From Sphingomonas brevis (lineage in GTDB: Bacteria; Pseudomonadota; Alphaproteobacteria; Sphingomonadales; Sphingomonadaceae): a stretch of 64,000 nucleotides of DNA. Of the stretch, positions 16,725-26,989 are shown one piece after another; position 1 is the first letter of the stretch, and each line of letters begins with the position of its first letter. A model generated the notes under the pieces. It was not told the DNA's origin and searched no databases. It saw only the letters and a program-made list of their open reading frames with translations. The stretch lies in the NCBI RefSeq assembly GCF_023516505.1, contig NZ_JAMGBB010000001.1, positions 620,001-684,000 on the forward strand, written 5' to 3'. Both the position numbers and the translations under genes were made by a program.

Positions 16725-17285
16725 ATGGATACTCCGCGGTTCCTGTCCGGGAAGCTGTTGCTGGCGATGCCTGGTATCGGCGACCCGCGCTTCGAGCGTG
16801 CAGTGATTGCCATGTGCGTCCATGACGAGAATGGCGCGGTCGGTATCGGCATCGGTCACCAACGCGCGGGAATTGGCGTGCGTGGCCTGCTCGAACAATT
16901 GGGTCTCGACCCGGGCAAGGCGCCCGATGGGCCGGTGCTTCACGGCGGTCCGGTCGAGCCAGGCAGGGGTTTTGTCCTGCATAGCGACGATTGGGGCGGG
17001 CAGGACACGATCCAGGTCGTCGGCCTTGGCGCACTGACCGGAACCATCGACGTGCTGAAGGCGATTGCCGATGGAAAAGGGCCAAGCCGTTATCTGATCG
17101 CGCTGGGCTATGCCGGATGGGGTGAGGGCCAGCTCGACGAGGAAATGACCAGGCCCGGCTGGTTCACCGCCGACGGGCGCAAGGAAATATTGTTCGAAAC
17201 GCCGATGGCCGAGCGGTGGGAAGCGACCTTCAAGGCGGAAGGAATAGATCCGCGGCTGCTCGACAGCGGAGCCGGCGCAGCCTGA
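16725..17285 (+). CDS. YqgE/AlgH family protein
   Basis: A 186-residue UPF0301 (DUF179) protein. Hallmarks are LSGKLLLAMPGIGDPRFERAV near the start, VLHGGPVEPGRGFVLHS and the end block LIALGYAGWGEGQLDEE. The molecular role is not established. The ATG at 16725 is chosen because family similarity starts there; the 36 upstream in-frame bases code for nothing conserved. It is divergent from the peroxiredoxin gene with a 98-base gap. Confidence 0.92.
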   Translation: MDTPRFLSGKLLLAMPGIGDPRFERAVIAMCVHDENGAVGIGIGHQRAGIGVRGLLEQLGLDPGKAPDGPVLHGGPVEPGRGFVLHSDDWGGQDTIQVVGLGALTGTIDVLKAIADGKGPSRYLIALGYAGWGEGQLDEEMTRPGWFTADGRKEILFETPMAERWEATFKAEGIDPRLLDSGAGAA

Positions 17286-17295
17286 CGCTGCGCGC

Positions 17296-19098
17296 CTAGC
17301 CGCGGTCGTCGGCGAGCGGGCCCAATTCCTCGATTAGCGGCCCGAGCCACTGGCGATATCGCTCGGCCGAACCAATTCCCTTGCGGTTGAGCGGCTTGCG
17401 AACCTGCTCGCTGCTGGGAGTCGCGACGGCCCCCGTGGCCAAGTGGAAGTCGATGCATTCGGGCTCATACTCCAGGCCGAGGAACTCCAACATTCGCTGC
17501 GTCTGCCCTTCGATGTCGTCGACCACCTCCTCATAACGTACGGACAGGATGCGACCGGGCGCCGCTATCTTCATGGCGTCGAACAGCCGGACATAGTCGC
17601 GGTAAATAATGCCGACGTGACGAAGATCGTTGGTCGCCGGGAAGCCCCCTGAAAACAGCATTTTGAAGTTCGCCCAACAGCAGTCCAGCGCATTTCGGCG
17701 GAGATCGATGATCTTGGCATTGGGCAGCGCCAGCAGGATCAGGCCAATGTGCAACCAGTTTAGGTTGTTCTTATCGATGAAGAATGGCTTGTTCGATCGG
17801 CGGCAGTCCGCGGAAGCTTGCAAATATCGCTCGCCGACCCACGAAAATTGAGTCTTCGACATGCTTTCCAACAATGCGGCGTAGTGTTCGGGATCATTAT
17901 CCGCTCGATGTCGCACCGCTTCGGCCAGCTTCACCATAATCCTCAGCTCGCCTGCGCCTTCGATTGCCGAATGCCGACCCAGAATTCGCTCTACCATCGT
18001 CGTGCCGGACCGCGGCATGCCGATGACGAAAATCGCGGAGTTATTGGATGCGTTCGGCAAATGCCTCTGCCCGTAGAATTCGGAAGTGAACGTTTCGATC
18101 ACGCTGTCGATAGAAGTTGAGATGGGCTGTGGATCATAGGGATGATTGGACAGTCGGACGCTTTTGCCGGCCGCGAAATGTTCAAAGGCTGTCGCATGTT
18201 CGCCTCGCCGGTCCGCCAATAGCCCAAGTGAGATACGCAGAGTGCCCTCTTCCGGCCGCCCGGCCTTCGCCGTCAGCGCCAAATCGAGAGACTCTTCGTC
18301 AACAGGCTTGAGCTCGTCCGGGTGGAAGTTAGCGAGGTTCCACCAGGCGAAAGCGTTGGACGGATCTAACCCGAGAGCGTGTCGAAGGGCCCGAATTGAG
18401 TCGTCGCGGCGCCCAACGATCCGGTAATGATGTCCCAGCGTTGCCCATCGTTCGGCATTGCGTGGTTCCAGTGCGACCAGTCGCTCGTGGACCAGCGCGG
18501 CTTTGTCGTTGTCACCGACTTCAACAAGCAACTGAGAAAGGTGAGTGAGCGCCGGAACATTGCGCGGCTTGCGCTCGGCAACTTCTTCAATCACGGTGAT
18601 CGCCTCGCGCAGCCGAACTTGCTTATTAAGGCATGTCGTCAGCAGCATCGATGCTCGGAGAAACGCTGGCGCGCGCGACAGGACCGATCGTAGAAGTTGC
18701 TCGGCCTGTTCCAGGTCCCAAAGATTGATGCAGGCTTCTGCCGCGAAAGTCTTGGCGAGGAGGTCGTTTGGGTCACGGTCGATTATGGCTGCAGCCAGCT
18801 GCCGAGCCTTAACCACTTCGCCTTCCCCAAGTGCAGCTGCAATTTCCTTCATTGAAGGTTCGGGAATGCTGGCCTCGATCGCGCTCAATTCGGCGGCCTC
18901 GGCGTCGACCCGCATGTCCAGTCTACGATACGCCGCCGCGGCAAGCCGGAAAGTCTTCGGATCGCGTTTGACGCGAACCAGTGTTTCCGCCTGCTTCAAT
19001 GCTGCTGAAGGATCGAGATCTAGTAGCCGAAAGCCATTGGCTAGGGCCTCTTCATAGCTACCGGGTTTAACTTGCACAGCGGAAGATCGTTCAGTCAT
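17296..19098 (-). CDS. TPR-repeat sulfotransferase
   Basis: A 600-residue protein with TPR-like helices over about residues 15-300 (for example [20 protein letters not shown] and [20 protein letters not shown]) and a sulfotransferase domain over about 335-600. The PAPS 5'-phosphosulfate loop [17 protein letters not shown] is intact, and a 3'-phosphate-binding region is plausible around [16 protein letters not shown]. No membrane segment or signal is seen. Such fusions occur widely in sphingomonads; the acceptor (protein, glycan or lipid) cannot be predicted. It is convergent with yqgE and divergent from ahcY. Confidence 0.88.
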   Translation of the reverse strand: MTERSSAVQVKPGSYEEALANGFRLLDLDPSAALKQAETLVRVKRDPKTFRLAAAAYRRLDMRVDAEAAELSAIEASIPEPSMKEIAAALGEGEVVKARQLAAAIIDRDPNDLLAKTFAAEACINLWDLEQAEQLLRSVLSRAPAFLRASMLLTTCLNKQVRLREAITVIEEVAERKPRNVPALTHLSQLLVEVGDNDKAALVHERLVALEPRNAERWATLGHHYRIVGRRDDSIRALRHALGLDPSNAFAWWNLANFHPDELKPVDEESLDLALTAKAGRPEEGTLRISLGLLADRRGEHATAFEHFAAGKSVRLSNHPYDPQPISTSIDSVIETFTSEFYGQRHLPNASNNSAIFVIGMPRSGTTMVERILGRHSAIEGAGELRIMVKLAEAVRHRADNDPEHYAALLESMSKTQFSWVGERYLQASADCRRSNKPFFIDKNNLNWLHIGLILLALPNAKIIDLRRNALDCCWANFKMLFSGGFPATNDLRHVGIIYRDYVRLFDAMKIAAPGRILSVRYEEVVDDIEGQTQRMLEFLGLEYEPECIDFHLATGAVATPSSEQVRKPLNRKGIGSAERYRQWLGPLIEELGPLADDRG

Positions 19099-19226
19099 TT
19101 CCGTTCTTTAACGCAATCTCAAATGTCGACAACTCGCCCGCTGATTGCCAAGCAGCCGCCACCTCGCTAACGGCACGCCGACCGCGCCGTCGATGGCGCC
19201 TGAGCAGCTTTACCGGAGATTTTAAC

Positions 19227-20636
19227 GTGGCCACCGCCGATACCCTGACCCGCGACTATATCGTCAAGGACATTTCTCTCGCCAAATTCGGCCGCAAGGA
19301 AATCGAGATCGCCGAGACAGAAATGCCGGGCCTGATGGCACTGCGCCGCGAATATGGCGCGTCGAAGCCGTTGAAAGGCGCGCGGATCACCGGGTCGCTG
19401 CACATGACGATCCAGACCGCCGTGCTTATCGAGACGCTCACCGCGCTCGGGGCCGAGGTCCGGTGGGCCTCCTGCAATATCTTCTCGACCCAGGACCATG
19501 CTGCCGCTGCCATCGCCGCGTCAGGCGTGCCGGTGTTCGCTATCAAGGGCGAGACGCTCGAGGAGTATTGGGACTATGCCGCCCGCATATTCGACTGGGG
19601 GCAGGATCAGACCTGCAACATGATCCTAGATGATGGCGGCGACGCCACCATGTTCGCGCTATGGGGCGCGCGGGTCGAAGCCGGCGAAACCCTGTTCACG
19701 CCGCAGAATGAGGAAGAGGAAATCTTCGCCGCGACCTTGAAGCGCTTCCTTGCCGAGCGTCCGGGCTACCTCACCAAGACGGTCGAGACGATCAAGGGCG
19801 TCAGCGAAGAGACCACTACCGGCGTTCACCGGCTGTATGACCTTGCCAAGCAGGGCAAGCTCCCGTTCCCGGCCATCAACGTCAACGACAGCGTCACAAA
19901 GTCGAAGTTCGATAACCTCTACGGCTGCAAGGAAAGCCTGGTCGACGCCATTCGCCGCGCCACCGACGTCATGCTGGCCGGGAAGGTCGCGACCGTCGCC
20001 GGCTTTGGTGATGTCGGCAAGGGCTCTGCAGCGTCGCTGCGCAACGGCGGTGCCCGCGTGCTGGTGACCGAGGTCGACCCGATCTGCGCGCTGCAAGCGG
20101 CGATGGAGGGTTATGAAGTCGTGACGATGGAAGAGGCGGTGAAGCGCGCCGACATCTTCGTCACCGCCACCGGCAACATGGACGTCATCACGCTCGACCA
20201 TATGCGCGAGATGAAGGACATGGCGATCGTCTGCAACATCGGCCACTTCGACAGCGAGATCCAGATCGGCGCGCTGGCCAATATGAAGTGGGATGAGATC
20301 AAGCCGCAGGTCGACGAAGTCACCTTCCCCGACGGCAAGCGCCTGATCGTTCTGAGCAAGGGCCGCCTGGTGAACCTCGGCAACGCGACCGGCCATCCGA
20401 GCTTCGTGATGAGCAGCAGCTTCACCAACCAGGTGCTTGCCCAAATCGAGCTTTGGACCAAGTCCGACGCCTATCAGAACGACGTCTATGTCCTGCCCAA
20501 GCACCTCGATGAGAAGGTCGCGGCGCTCCATCTCGACAAGCTGGGCGTCAAGCTGACCAAGCTCAGCGACAAGCAGGCGGCCTACATAGGAGTGACCCCG
20601 GAAGGCCCGTTCAAGCCTGATCATTATCGTTATTAA
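19227..20636 (+). CDS. ahcY: Adenosylhomocysteinase
   Basis: Hydrolyses S-adenosylhomocysteine to homocysteine and adenosine, keeping methyltransferases such as TrmD free of product inhibition. The 469 residues include [33 protein letters not shown], the NAD+ site [12 protein letters not shown] and the C-terminal FKPDHYRY. The start is GTG at 19227 with GGAG 10 bases upstream. Length fits the bacterial form with the extra insertion. I looked for a SAH or SAM riboswitch in the 128-base leader and could not recognise one. Confidence 0.97.
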   Translation: MATADTLTRDYIVKDISLAKFGRKEIEIAETEMPGLMALRREYGASKPLKGARITGSLHMTIQTAVLIETLTALGAEVRWASCNIFSTQDHAAAAIAASGVPVFAIKGETLEEYWDYAARIFDWGQDQTCNMILDDGGDATMFALWGARVEAGETLFTPQNEEEEIFAATLKRFLAERPGYLTKTVETIKGVSEETTTGVHRLYDLAKQGKLPFPAINVNDSVTKSKFDNLYGCKESLVDAIRRATDVMLAGKVATVAGFGDVGKGSAASLRNGGARVLVTEVDPICALQAAMEGYEVVTMEEAVKRADIFVTATGNMDVITLDHMREMKDMAIVCNIGHFDSEIQIGALANMKWDEIKPQVDEVTFPDGKRLIVLSKGRLVNLGNATGHPSFVMSSSFTNQVLAQIELWTKSDAYQNDVYVLPKHLDEKVAALHLDKLGVKLTKLSDKQAAYIGVTPEGPFKPDHYRY

Positions 20637-20792
20637 CAAGGCTGTTAACTTAAGCTGTTGTGTCGGCTCAGCGTCTGTTGCTGAAAGGTTACAGGCGCAT
20701 CCGAAAGTCGAAAGTTAACCGCTGATAGCATCGACGAGCGCGTTCCAATCGCTAATCTCAGCCTTGGGATTGGTATTTTGGGGAAACAGGGA

Positions 20793-23700
20793 ATGCGCTC
20801 GATCAATTCGGGTCGCCTGGCGGCGACCGCTTCGCTATTTGCATTGGCAGCGGCTTTTGCGCCTGGGGCGGCGCTGGCCCAGGATACTCCGGCACCGGAA
20901 GCGACCGAACAGGCCGACCCCAACGCCAACTCTGGCGATGCCGCGACTGCTGCTGAGCAGCCCGCCGCCGACAGCACCCAGGCGAGCGAGGGGACGATTG
21001 TCGTCACCGGTTCGCGCCTGCGCCGCGACGAGCGCAACAGCCCGGACCCCGTAACGATCATCGATCCGTCGATGGAGAACCGCGAGGGCAAGCTGGGATT
21101 GAACGAAGTGCTGCAGAGCTCCCCGCTGGCAGCCGGTTCGACCCAGATTACCTCGACCATTTCATCCAACTTCGTGGTCAATGGCGGCGAAGGCGTGCAA
21201 ACGATTTCGTTGCGCGGCCTTGGCGCCAACCGCACCCTGGTCCTGCTCAACGGACGCCGAGCCGGCCCCGCGGGCGTTCGCGGCGGCGTTTCGGCGTTCG
21301 ACCTTAACGTCATCCCGGTCGATGCTATCCAGACCATCGACATCCTGAAGACCGGCGCCTCGTCGATTTACGGTTCGGACGCGGTGGCCGGCGTGGTCAA
21401 CGTGATCACCAAGAAGGATCTACGCGGGTTCGAGGTTCGTGGTTTCGTTTCCGCACCGACACATGGTGGCGGAGAGCAGTACAGCCTATCTGCAACCTAC
21501 GGCCTTCCGCTGGGCGACCGCGGCAACATCATGCTCGGCGCCAACTGGTACCATCACAAGGAATTGGAGCGGGGTGACCGTTCCTTCCTCGGCTGCGAAG
21601 AGGAATTCGTAACTAACGAGGCAACTGGCAATCGCTCGGATCCAATCGATCCGCGTACCGGGGAGCCCTATTGCGGAGCTTTTCCAAACGCCCAGATTTT
21701 CCTGACGGACTTTTTCGGTGCGCCTAATTTGTGCGGGCCAGCGGTTCCAATCAATCCCAATACAGTGAATCCTCCATGCGGACCGGTGGCGCCGGGATCT
21801 ACGCGTAGAAGGATTACGAGCATTCAGTTCAACTATCCGGGTTCGCGCCTCGACGAATTTCTGAATCCGCTGGCCGCACCGGTTTCGTTCGCTGATCTGC
21901 AAGCGCCTGCGGGCTTCTTCCCAGTTGGCGCCTACAACGCCACCGGCCTGGCAATGGCCAGAAACTACGATAGCCAGGTCGATGGTGACTCGGTCATTCC
22001 CGACACGCGTCGCTTTACGTTGTTCGGCGAACTTGGCTACGAGCTGAGCGATCGCGTCGACCTTTATGTCGAAGGCCTTTATAACCAACGCAAGACGAAG
22101 ACCGACGGTTCTCGCCAACTGTTTTTCTACCAGTTTGCGGGTGATTCAGTCGTCGGCCTTCCATATTATTTCTGCGCGGGTGGTTATTACGCCGAAGGTG
22201 AACAGTGCGATCCGTTTGCCGCCGGCGATCCCTTGAACTCCGGCTTCACCTTCCCGGGATTGCTGCAACCGGTGATCAAGGCTCCGGCCAGTTCCAGCAC
22301 TGACGTCAAATATTTCCGCGGCGTTGTCGGCCTTCGCGCCAATTTGGACAATGTCCTGCCGAATGGCTTCGCGGACTTCCATCTTCAATATAGCCGATCG
22401 GACGGAGACTATAAGCGCGACATCATCTTCCGCGACTCGATTGAATTCGGCGTAGCGGAATGGCGGACCGACCTCTGCGAGGGGACGCAAACCGCTATTC
22501 GCGGGGCGGACTGCATCGACATCAACTACACGGATCCGCGCGTTCTCATGGGCGACTTTACCGCCGAGGAGCGGGCCTTCCTGTTCGGAGTCGACAAGGG
22601 CAACACGCTTTACAAGCAGTTTAGCGGCGAAGTTACCGTCGGCGGCGATGTCTTCGAACTGCCGGCTGGCCCAGTAAAGGTTGCAATCGGCTTGCACGCC
22701 CGGAAGGATTCGATCAACGATGTCCCCGGCGAGGCAACGCAGACCGGCAACCTGTGGGCCAGCACCAGCTCCGGCATCACCAAGGGCTACCAGAACACCA
22801 AGGAAGCCTTTGGCGAAGTCGAAGTTCCAGTGTTCGAGAATTCTTCGATCGGTAAGTCGCTGACCTTGAGCGCAGCCGCCCGGGTGACCAATACCTATGC
22901 CAAGCGCACCGGACCGGTTTGCACGGCGCCAGGCGTCTGCGAATTCGACGGAGCCGAGGACTCGGACAAGGGTAACTGGACTTACAAGCTGGCCGCCAAT
23001 TGGCAGACGACCGACTGGCTCCGCCTGCGCGGCACCTATGGCACGTCATTCCGTTCGCCTGCCTTGTTCGAGCAGTTCCTGGCAAACGAATCTGGCTTCA
23101 TCGCCCAGTCCGCCGATCCTTGCGTTCGTTGGGAACTGTCGGAAAGCCAGGAAATACGGGATAATTGCGCAGCTGCGGGCGTTCCGATCAATCACACGGG
23201 CGGCGGCTCTTTCGAGAGTTTCTCGACCGGCGGCATCGGATTGCTTGACCCGGAAACCTCGAAGGCTTGGACGGTTAGCGCCATCTTCACGCCTCAGGGC
23301 TGGTTCTGGAACGGCGGCAAATTCAGCCTGACTGTCGACTACATCGACATCAAGGTGAAGGATGAGGTCACCCAACTTGGGTCAGCCAACATTCTCAACG
23401 GCTGCTATACGTCCGACAGCTTCCCGGACGATCCGTTGTGCGACCTGTTCGTCCGCGACGACCAGGGCCAGAACGCCAGCTTTGACATCGTGTCGCTGAA
23501 CGATCCGTTCCTGAATATCGATACTCAGCACAACAAGAGCCTCGATTTCACGCTTCGGTTCCGTCAGGACATGGGCAGCATGGGAACGCTGTCGCTGCTG
23601 GGTCAGACGACCTACCAGCTGTCGGACAAGTTCGTCCTCTTCCAGGGCACTGAAGGCAACTTCAACGGCGAGGCCGGCGATCCCAAGTGGGTCACCGACA

Positions 23701-24095
23701 TTAACCTGACCTGGGCGAAGGCACCGTTCACCATCACCTATGGCTTGCAGGTCATCGCCGCGACCAATGACATCGACAACCTCGAAGATGTCGGTGGAAC
23801 GGCACTTACCGCGGGCAACTGTCTGGGCACTGACGCGGCCTATGCACTCCGCGGTGGACCTTACTGTCCGGTCTACAAGCTGCCGCGGGTGGCCTATCAC
23901 AGCCTGTCGGCCGAGATTGAAGCAGCGAAGGGCTTTACCTTCCTTGTCGGCGTGTCGAACATTTTCGACAAGAAGCCGCCGCTGGTCTCGACCGTCGGCG
24001 CCCCAATCGCGGCGTTCGCCCAGGTGCCGCTGCTGGGCAGCTACTACGACTATTATGGCCGTCGCCTGTTCGTCAGCGCCAAGGCCAAGCTCTAA
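20793..24095 (+). CDS. TonB-dependent outer-membrane receptor
   Basis: An outer-membrane barrel of about 1100 residues for TonB-powered import of an unknown ligand. It has a signal peptide (LAAAFAPGAALAQ), a TonB-box-like EGTIVVTGSRLRR, a plug domain (VNGGEGVQTISLRGLGANR, KTGASSIYGSDAVAGVVNVIT), then a long barrel ending in YDYYGRRLFVSAKAKL. The loops contain many cysteines in pairs a few residues apart (FCAGGYYAEGEQC, DLCEGTQTAIRGADC, VCTAPGVC), suggesting disulfide-stabilised extracellular loops. ATG 20793 is preferred (GGGGAA upstream) over TTG 20778. A strong terminator follows, so the gene is a single unit set between ahcY and the divL-like gene. Confidence 0.93.
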   Translation: MRSINSGRLAATASLFALAAAFAPGAALAQDTPAPEATEQADPNANSGDAATAAEQPAADSTQASEGTIVVTGSRLRRDERNSPDPVTIIDPSMENREGKLGLNEVLQSSPLAAGSTQITSTISSNFVVNGGEGVQTISLRGLGANRTLVLLNGRRAGPAGVRGGVSAFDLNVIPVDAIQTIDILKTGASSIYGSDAVAGVVNVITKKDLRGFEVRGFVSAPTHGGGEQYSLSATYGLPLGDRGNIMLGANWYHHKELERGDRSFLGCEEEFVTNEATGNRSDPIDPRTGEPYCGAFPNAQIFLTDFFGAPNLCGPAVPINPNTVNPPCGPVAPGSTRRRITSIQFNYPGSRLDEFLNPLAAPVSFADLQAPAGFFPVGAYNATGLAMARNYDSQVDGDSVIPDTRRFTLFGELGYELSDRVDLYVEGLYNQRKTKTDGSRQLFFYQFAGDSVVGLPYYFCAGGYYAEGEQCDPFAAGDPLNSGFTFPGLLQPVIKAPASSSTDVKYFRGVVGLRANLDNVLPNGFADFHLQYSRSDGDYKRDIIFRDSIEFGVAEWRTDLCEGTQTAIRGADCIDINYTDPRVLMGDFTAEERAFLFGVDKGNTLYKQFSGEVTVGGDVFELPAGPVKVAIGLHARKDSINDVPGEATQTGNLWASTSSGITKGYQNTKEAFGEVEVPVFENSSIGKSLTLSAAARVTNTYAKRTGPVCTAPGVCEFDGAEDSDKGNWTYKLAANWQTTDWLRLRGTYGTSFRSPALFEQFLANESGFIAQSADPCVRWELSESQEIRDNCAAAGVPINHTGGGSFESFSTGGIGLLDPETSKAWTVSAIFTPQGWFWNGGKFSLTVDYIDIKVKDEVTQLGSANILNGCYTSDSFPDDPLCDLFVRDDQGQNASFDIVSLNDPFLNIDTQHNKSLDFTLRFRQDMGSMGTLSLLGQTTYQLSDKFVLFQGTEGNFNGEAGDPKWVTDINLTWAKAPFTITYGLQVIAATNDIDNLEDVGGTALTAGNCLGTDAAYALRGGPYCPVYKLPRVAYHSLSAEIEAAKGFTFLVGVSNIFDKKPPLVSTVGAPIAAFAQVPLLGSYYDYYGRRLFVSAKAKL

Positions 24096-24118
24096 GCCGA
24101 TTAGTGGCAACTCAAACG

Positions 24119-24154
24119 GGGCGGGGCACCAATGGTGTCCCGCCCTTTTTCTTT
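24119..24154 (+). terminator. Rho-independent terminator after the TonB receptor
   Basis: Twelve-base arms GGGCGGGGCACC and GGTGTCCCGCCC (one G-T pair) around loop AAT, followed by TTTTTCTTT. Confidence 0.9.
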
Positions 24155-24203
24155 GGCGGGACGCGCCTTATGACGTTCCAATGATGTTCGGGGGAAGTGT
24201 CGG

Positions 24204-26555
24204 ATGATCGTCGGTGCGGAAGCAGCGGCGGCAATCATTGTCATCGCCGCCCTGTGGGTCGCGTTCGCTGCTGCGCTGGCGATCCTTTCCGCTCGGCGGC
24301 TGAGGCGCGCGCAAGCAGTGCTCGGCGCGGCGCGTGGCATGCGATCATTGCTCGACGCGGCGCCGGCGCGAGCTCTGCTGATCGATGGCGACGGCAATGT
24401 CGAGGCGGACTCCAAGCTTGCGCGCGAGCTGGGCCTGACATCCACACCAGATCGGCTTGAGCATCTGTCGGCCGATGGGCGTGGGTTCGACCGTGAAGAC
24501 TTCGATGCATTCGTTACCGCGCTCGACGACGTGCGGTTGGGTGGAGCGCCGCTACAACGACAGCTTCGCCTTGCCGGACGGAACAAGGTGGTCGAACTTC
24601 GGGCGGCGCTTGCTCCGGCGCCGGCAAAGCCCGGTTCCATTCTGGTCTGGCTGTTCGACATCAGCGACGCCGAAGCCGACCGCATGAAGCTGATCCGACG
24701 CCTACATCAGACTGAAGGGGCGCTCGACGCGCTGACCCATTTGATCGAGAGCGCGCCCTTCCCGATGTGGTATCGCGGCCCGGACCTGACGCTCGGCCTG
24801 GTCAACGCCGCCTTTGTCGCCGCGGTCCAGGGACAGGATGCCGCCGACGTGATCGAGCGCGGAAGCGAGCTGATCGATGCGGTCGGGCCGGAAGGCGCGC
24901 GGTCTGGAGCCCAGCAGGCGCTTGAAACGGGCCGGCCCTATTCACGCACTTTGCCAGCAACGATCGGTCAGGAGCGGCGGATGCTGCGGATTGTCGACGT
25001 ACCGCTGGCAACCGGCGCCGTCGCCGGCTTCGCGGTCGACATTCAGGATTTGGAAGACGCACGCATCGAGCTGGCGCGGCACCAGGAATCGCAGCGCGAG
25101 CTGGCCGACCGAATGGCCGCTGGAGCAGCCCAGTTCGATGGCGAGCGCCATCTAGCCTTTTTCAACCAGCCATTCGCGATCATGGCTCAGCTAGAGCCGG
25201 AATGGCTGCTGGAACGCCCCGAGTTTGACCGCGTGCTGGATCGGATGCGCGAAAATGGCCGGCTGCCCGAAGTGCGCGATTTTCCGGCGTGGAAGGCGGA
25301 GAGGCGGGACTGGTTCACTTCGGCGGAAGAAACCATCGAGGAGGATTGGATCCTCGCGAATGGCGACCATTTGCGACTGCTTGCCCAGCCGCTGCCCGAC
25401 GGCGGACTGCGTCTGATCTTCGAAGACCGCACCGAACAGGTCCGATTGGCTACCGCGCGCGACACGCTGCTTCGGGTGCGCGCCGCGACGTTCGACAATC
25501 TGTTCGAAGTGATCAGCGTGTTCGCTTCCGACGGCCGGCTCTACCTGTGGAACCGGCGGTTCAGTGAGTTGTGGGACCTCGACGAGAGCTGGCTGGCAGA
25601 ACACCCACGTGTCGATGAGCTCGTCCCGGCGATGGCCAAGCGGCTGGTCAATCCAACTGCCGCGGCCCAGGTGCGTGAGCTGGTCCGCTCGACCACCAGC
25701 GGCCGTCAATCGGGGACGGGCCGCGTCTCGTTGACCGACGGTCGCCACCTTGATTTCGCGGCGGTGCCGTTGCCCGACGGCAATGCGCTGTTCACGATGA
25801 TCGACGTCACGGACTCAAGCCGGATTGAGGCTGCGCTGCGCGAGCGCGCCACTGCCTTGGAGGAAGCCGACCGGGTCAAAACCGATTTCGTCGCCAACAT
25901 GAGTTACGAACTTCGCACCCCGCTGACCTCGATCGGCGGCTTCGCCGAGATGCTGGCGGCGGGCTATGCGGGCAAGCTGCCATCGGCGGCATCCGACTAT
26001 GTCGGAGCGATCCTCGAATCCGTCGAACGACTGTCGAAACTGATCAACGACGTGCTCGACCTGACTCAGGGCGACACCCAGGGCGTCGTGCTGGAGCGCG
26101 AGCGGGTCGATATTGCCGGAATGTGCCGCGCCGCCAGCGAAGCTCTGTGTTCACGCGTCGGTGAAAAGGGCCAGAAGCTGGAAGTTACTCTGGATCCCAG
26201 TGCCGGCAGCGTGATCGGCGATGCCCGGCGCCTGCGGGAGTCGATTGAACACATCCTCCGGAACGCTGTCGCTTACACCCAGGATGGCGGCCACGTCTGG
26301 CTGAAGGCCAGCGGCGACGACGACCAGGCGGTCGTCACCATTGTCGACGACGGCCCGGGCATTGCCAAGGAAGACCAGGCCCAGGCATTTGCTCGCTTCC
26401 ATCGCTCGGGCGCCACTCGCGGCGATGCCGCACTGGGTCTCGGGCTCCCGCTGACGCGCCAATTCATCGAAGCGCACGGCGGGACCATCGAACTGGAATC
26501 GGCGCTTGGGAAGGGGACCAGCGTGACCCTCACTATTCCCCGTGCGCCACAATGA
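24204..26555 (+). CDS. divL: DivL-like PAS kinase homologue with Tyr in place of the phospho-His
   Basis: A 783-residue inner-membrane protein: one hydrophobic N-terminal segment (about residues 2-30), PAS-like regions (about 30-540), a dimerisation/H-box region and a full GHKL ATPase domain. The H-box reads FVANMSYELRTPLTSIGGF: Tyr568 stands where sensor kinases have His. This is the hallmark of Caulobacter DivL (769 residues), a cell-cycle regulator that acts through CckA and DivK. ATP-site blocks LRNAVAYT, VDDGPGIAKED and LGLGLPLTRQF look intact. The genes downstream (tsaE, amgK, murU, addB, addA) are those I expect next to divL in alphaproteobacteria. The TsaE start overlaps its stop. Confidence 0.85.
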   Translation: MIVGAEAAAAIIVIAALWVAFAAALAILSARRLRRAQAVLGAARGMRSLLDAAPARALLIDGDGNVEADSKLARELGLTSTPDRLEHLSADGRGFDREDFDAFVTALDDVRLGGAPLQRQLRLAGRNKVVELRAALAPAPAKPGSILVWLFDISDAEADRMKLIRRLHQTEGALDALTHLIESAPFPMWYRGPDLTLGLVNAAFVAAVQGQDAADVIERGSELIDAVGPEGARSGAQQALETGRPYSRTLPATIGQERRMLRIVDVPLATGAVAGFAVDIQDLEDARIELARHQESQRELADRMAAGAAQFDGERHLAFFNQPFAIMAQLEPEWLLERPEFDRVLDRMRENGRLPEVRDFPAWKAERRDWFTSAEETIEEDWILANGDHLRLLAQPLPDGGLRLIFEDRTEQVRLATARDTLLRVRAATFDNLFEVISVFASDGRLYLWNRRFSELWDLDESWLAEHPRVDELVPAMAKRLVNPTAAAQVRELVRSTTSGRQSGTGRVSLTDGRHLDFAAVPLPDGNALFTMIDVTDSSRIEAALRERATALEEADRVKTDFVANMSYELRTPLTSIGGFAEMLAAGYAGKLPSAASDYVGAILESVERLSKLINDVLDLTQGDTQGVVLERERVDIAGMCRAASEALCSRVGEKGQKLEVTLDPSAGSVIGDARRLRESIEHILRNAVAYTQDGGHVWLKASGDDDQAVVTIVDDGPGIAKEDQAQAFARFHRSGATRGDAALGLGLPLTRQFIEAHGGTIELESALGKGTSVTLTIPRAPQ

Positions 26556-26989
26556 GGATCAAGGACGAAAAGGCCATGCTCGCCTTCGGGCGCAAGCTGG
26601 CGACCGCGTTGCGGCCTGGCGACGTCGTGACGCTGTCGGGTCCGCTGTCCGCGGGGAAAACGACGATGGTTCGCGGCTTGCTGGCGGGACTCGGCTATCG
26701 CGGCGAAGTGCCAAGCCCAAGCTTCGCGATCGTCCAGCCTTATGAAGAACTGGATCCTCCCGTCTGGCACGTCGATCTTTACCGGATTGATGACCCGTCG
26801 GACCTGGAGGAACTCGGTCTCGACGATGTCGGTGCCGAAGGGGCGTTGTTGATCGAATGGCCCGAGCACGCCGGTCACGGGACATGGCCTCGGGCGCTCG
26901 CCCTGTCCCTCGAAGCGCTGGAAGACGGCGCACGCGCCTTGACAGCCGAGGTCCCGGAGGCATGGGAAGGGCGATGGCCTCTCCGATGA
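26552..26989 (+). CDS. tsaE: tRNA t6A biosynthesis ATPase TsaE
   Basis: ATPase partner of TsaB-TsaD in threonylcarbamoyl-adenosine-37 formation, the modification that MtaB then methylthiolates. The 145 residues show Walker A LSGPLSAGKTTMVRGLL, the motifs VPSPSFAIVQPYE and WHVDLYRIDDPSDLEELGL, and LLIEWPEHAG. ATG 26552 overlaps the kinase stop (ATGA), implying translational coupling. Confidence 0.96.
   Translation: MRIKDEKAMLAFGRKLATALRPGDVVTLSGPLSAGKTTMVRGLLAGLGYRGEVPSPSFAIVQPYEELDPPVWHVDLYRIDDPSDLEELGLDDVGAEGALLIEWPEHAGHGTWPRALALSLEALEDGARALTAEVPEAWEGRWPLR

Noticed and set aside
19099-19226. Possible SAH or SAM riboswitch ahead of ahcY
   Set aside because: No conserved riboswitch core could be matched by eye in the leader.
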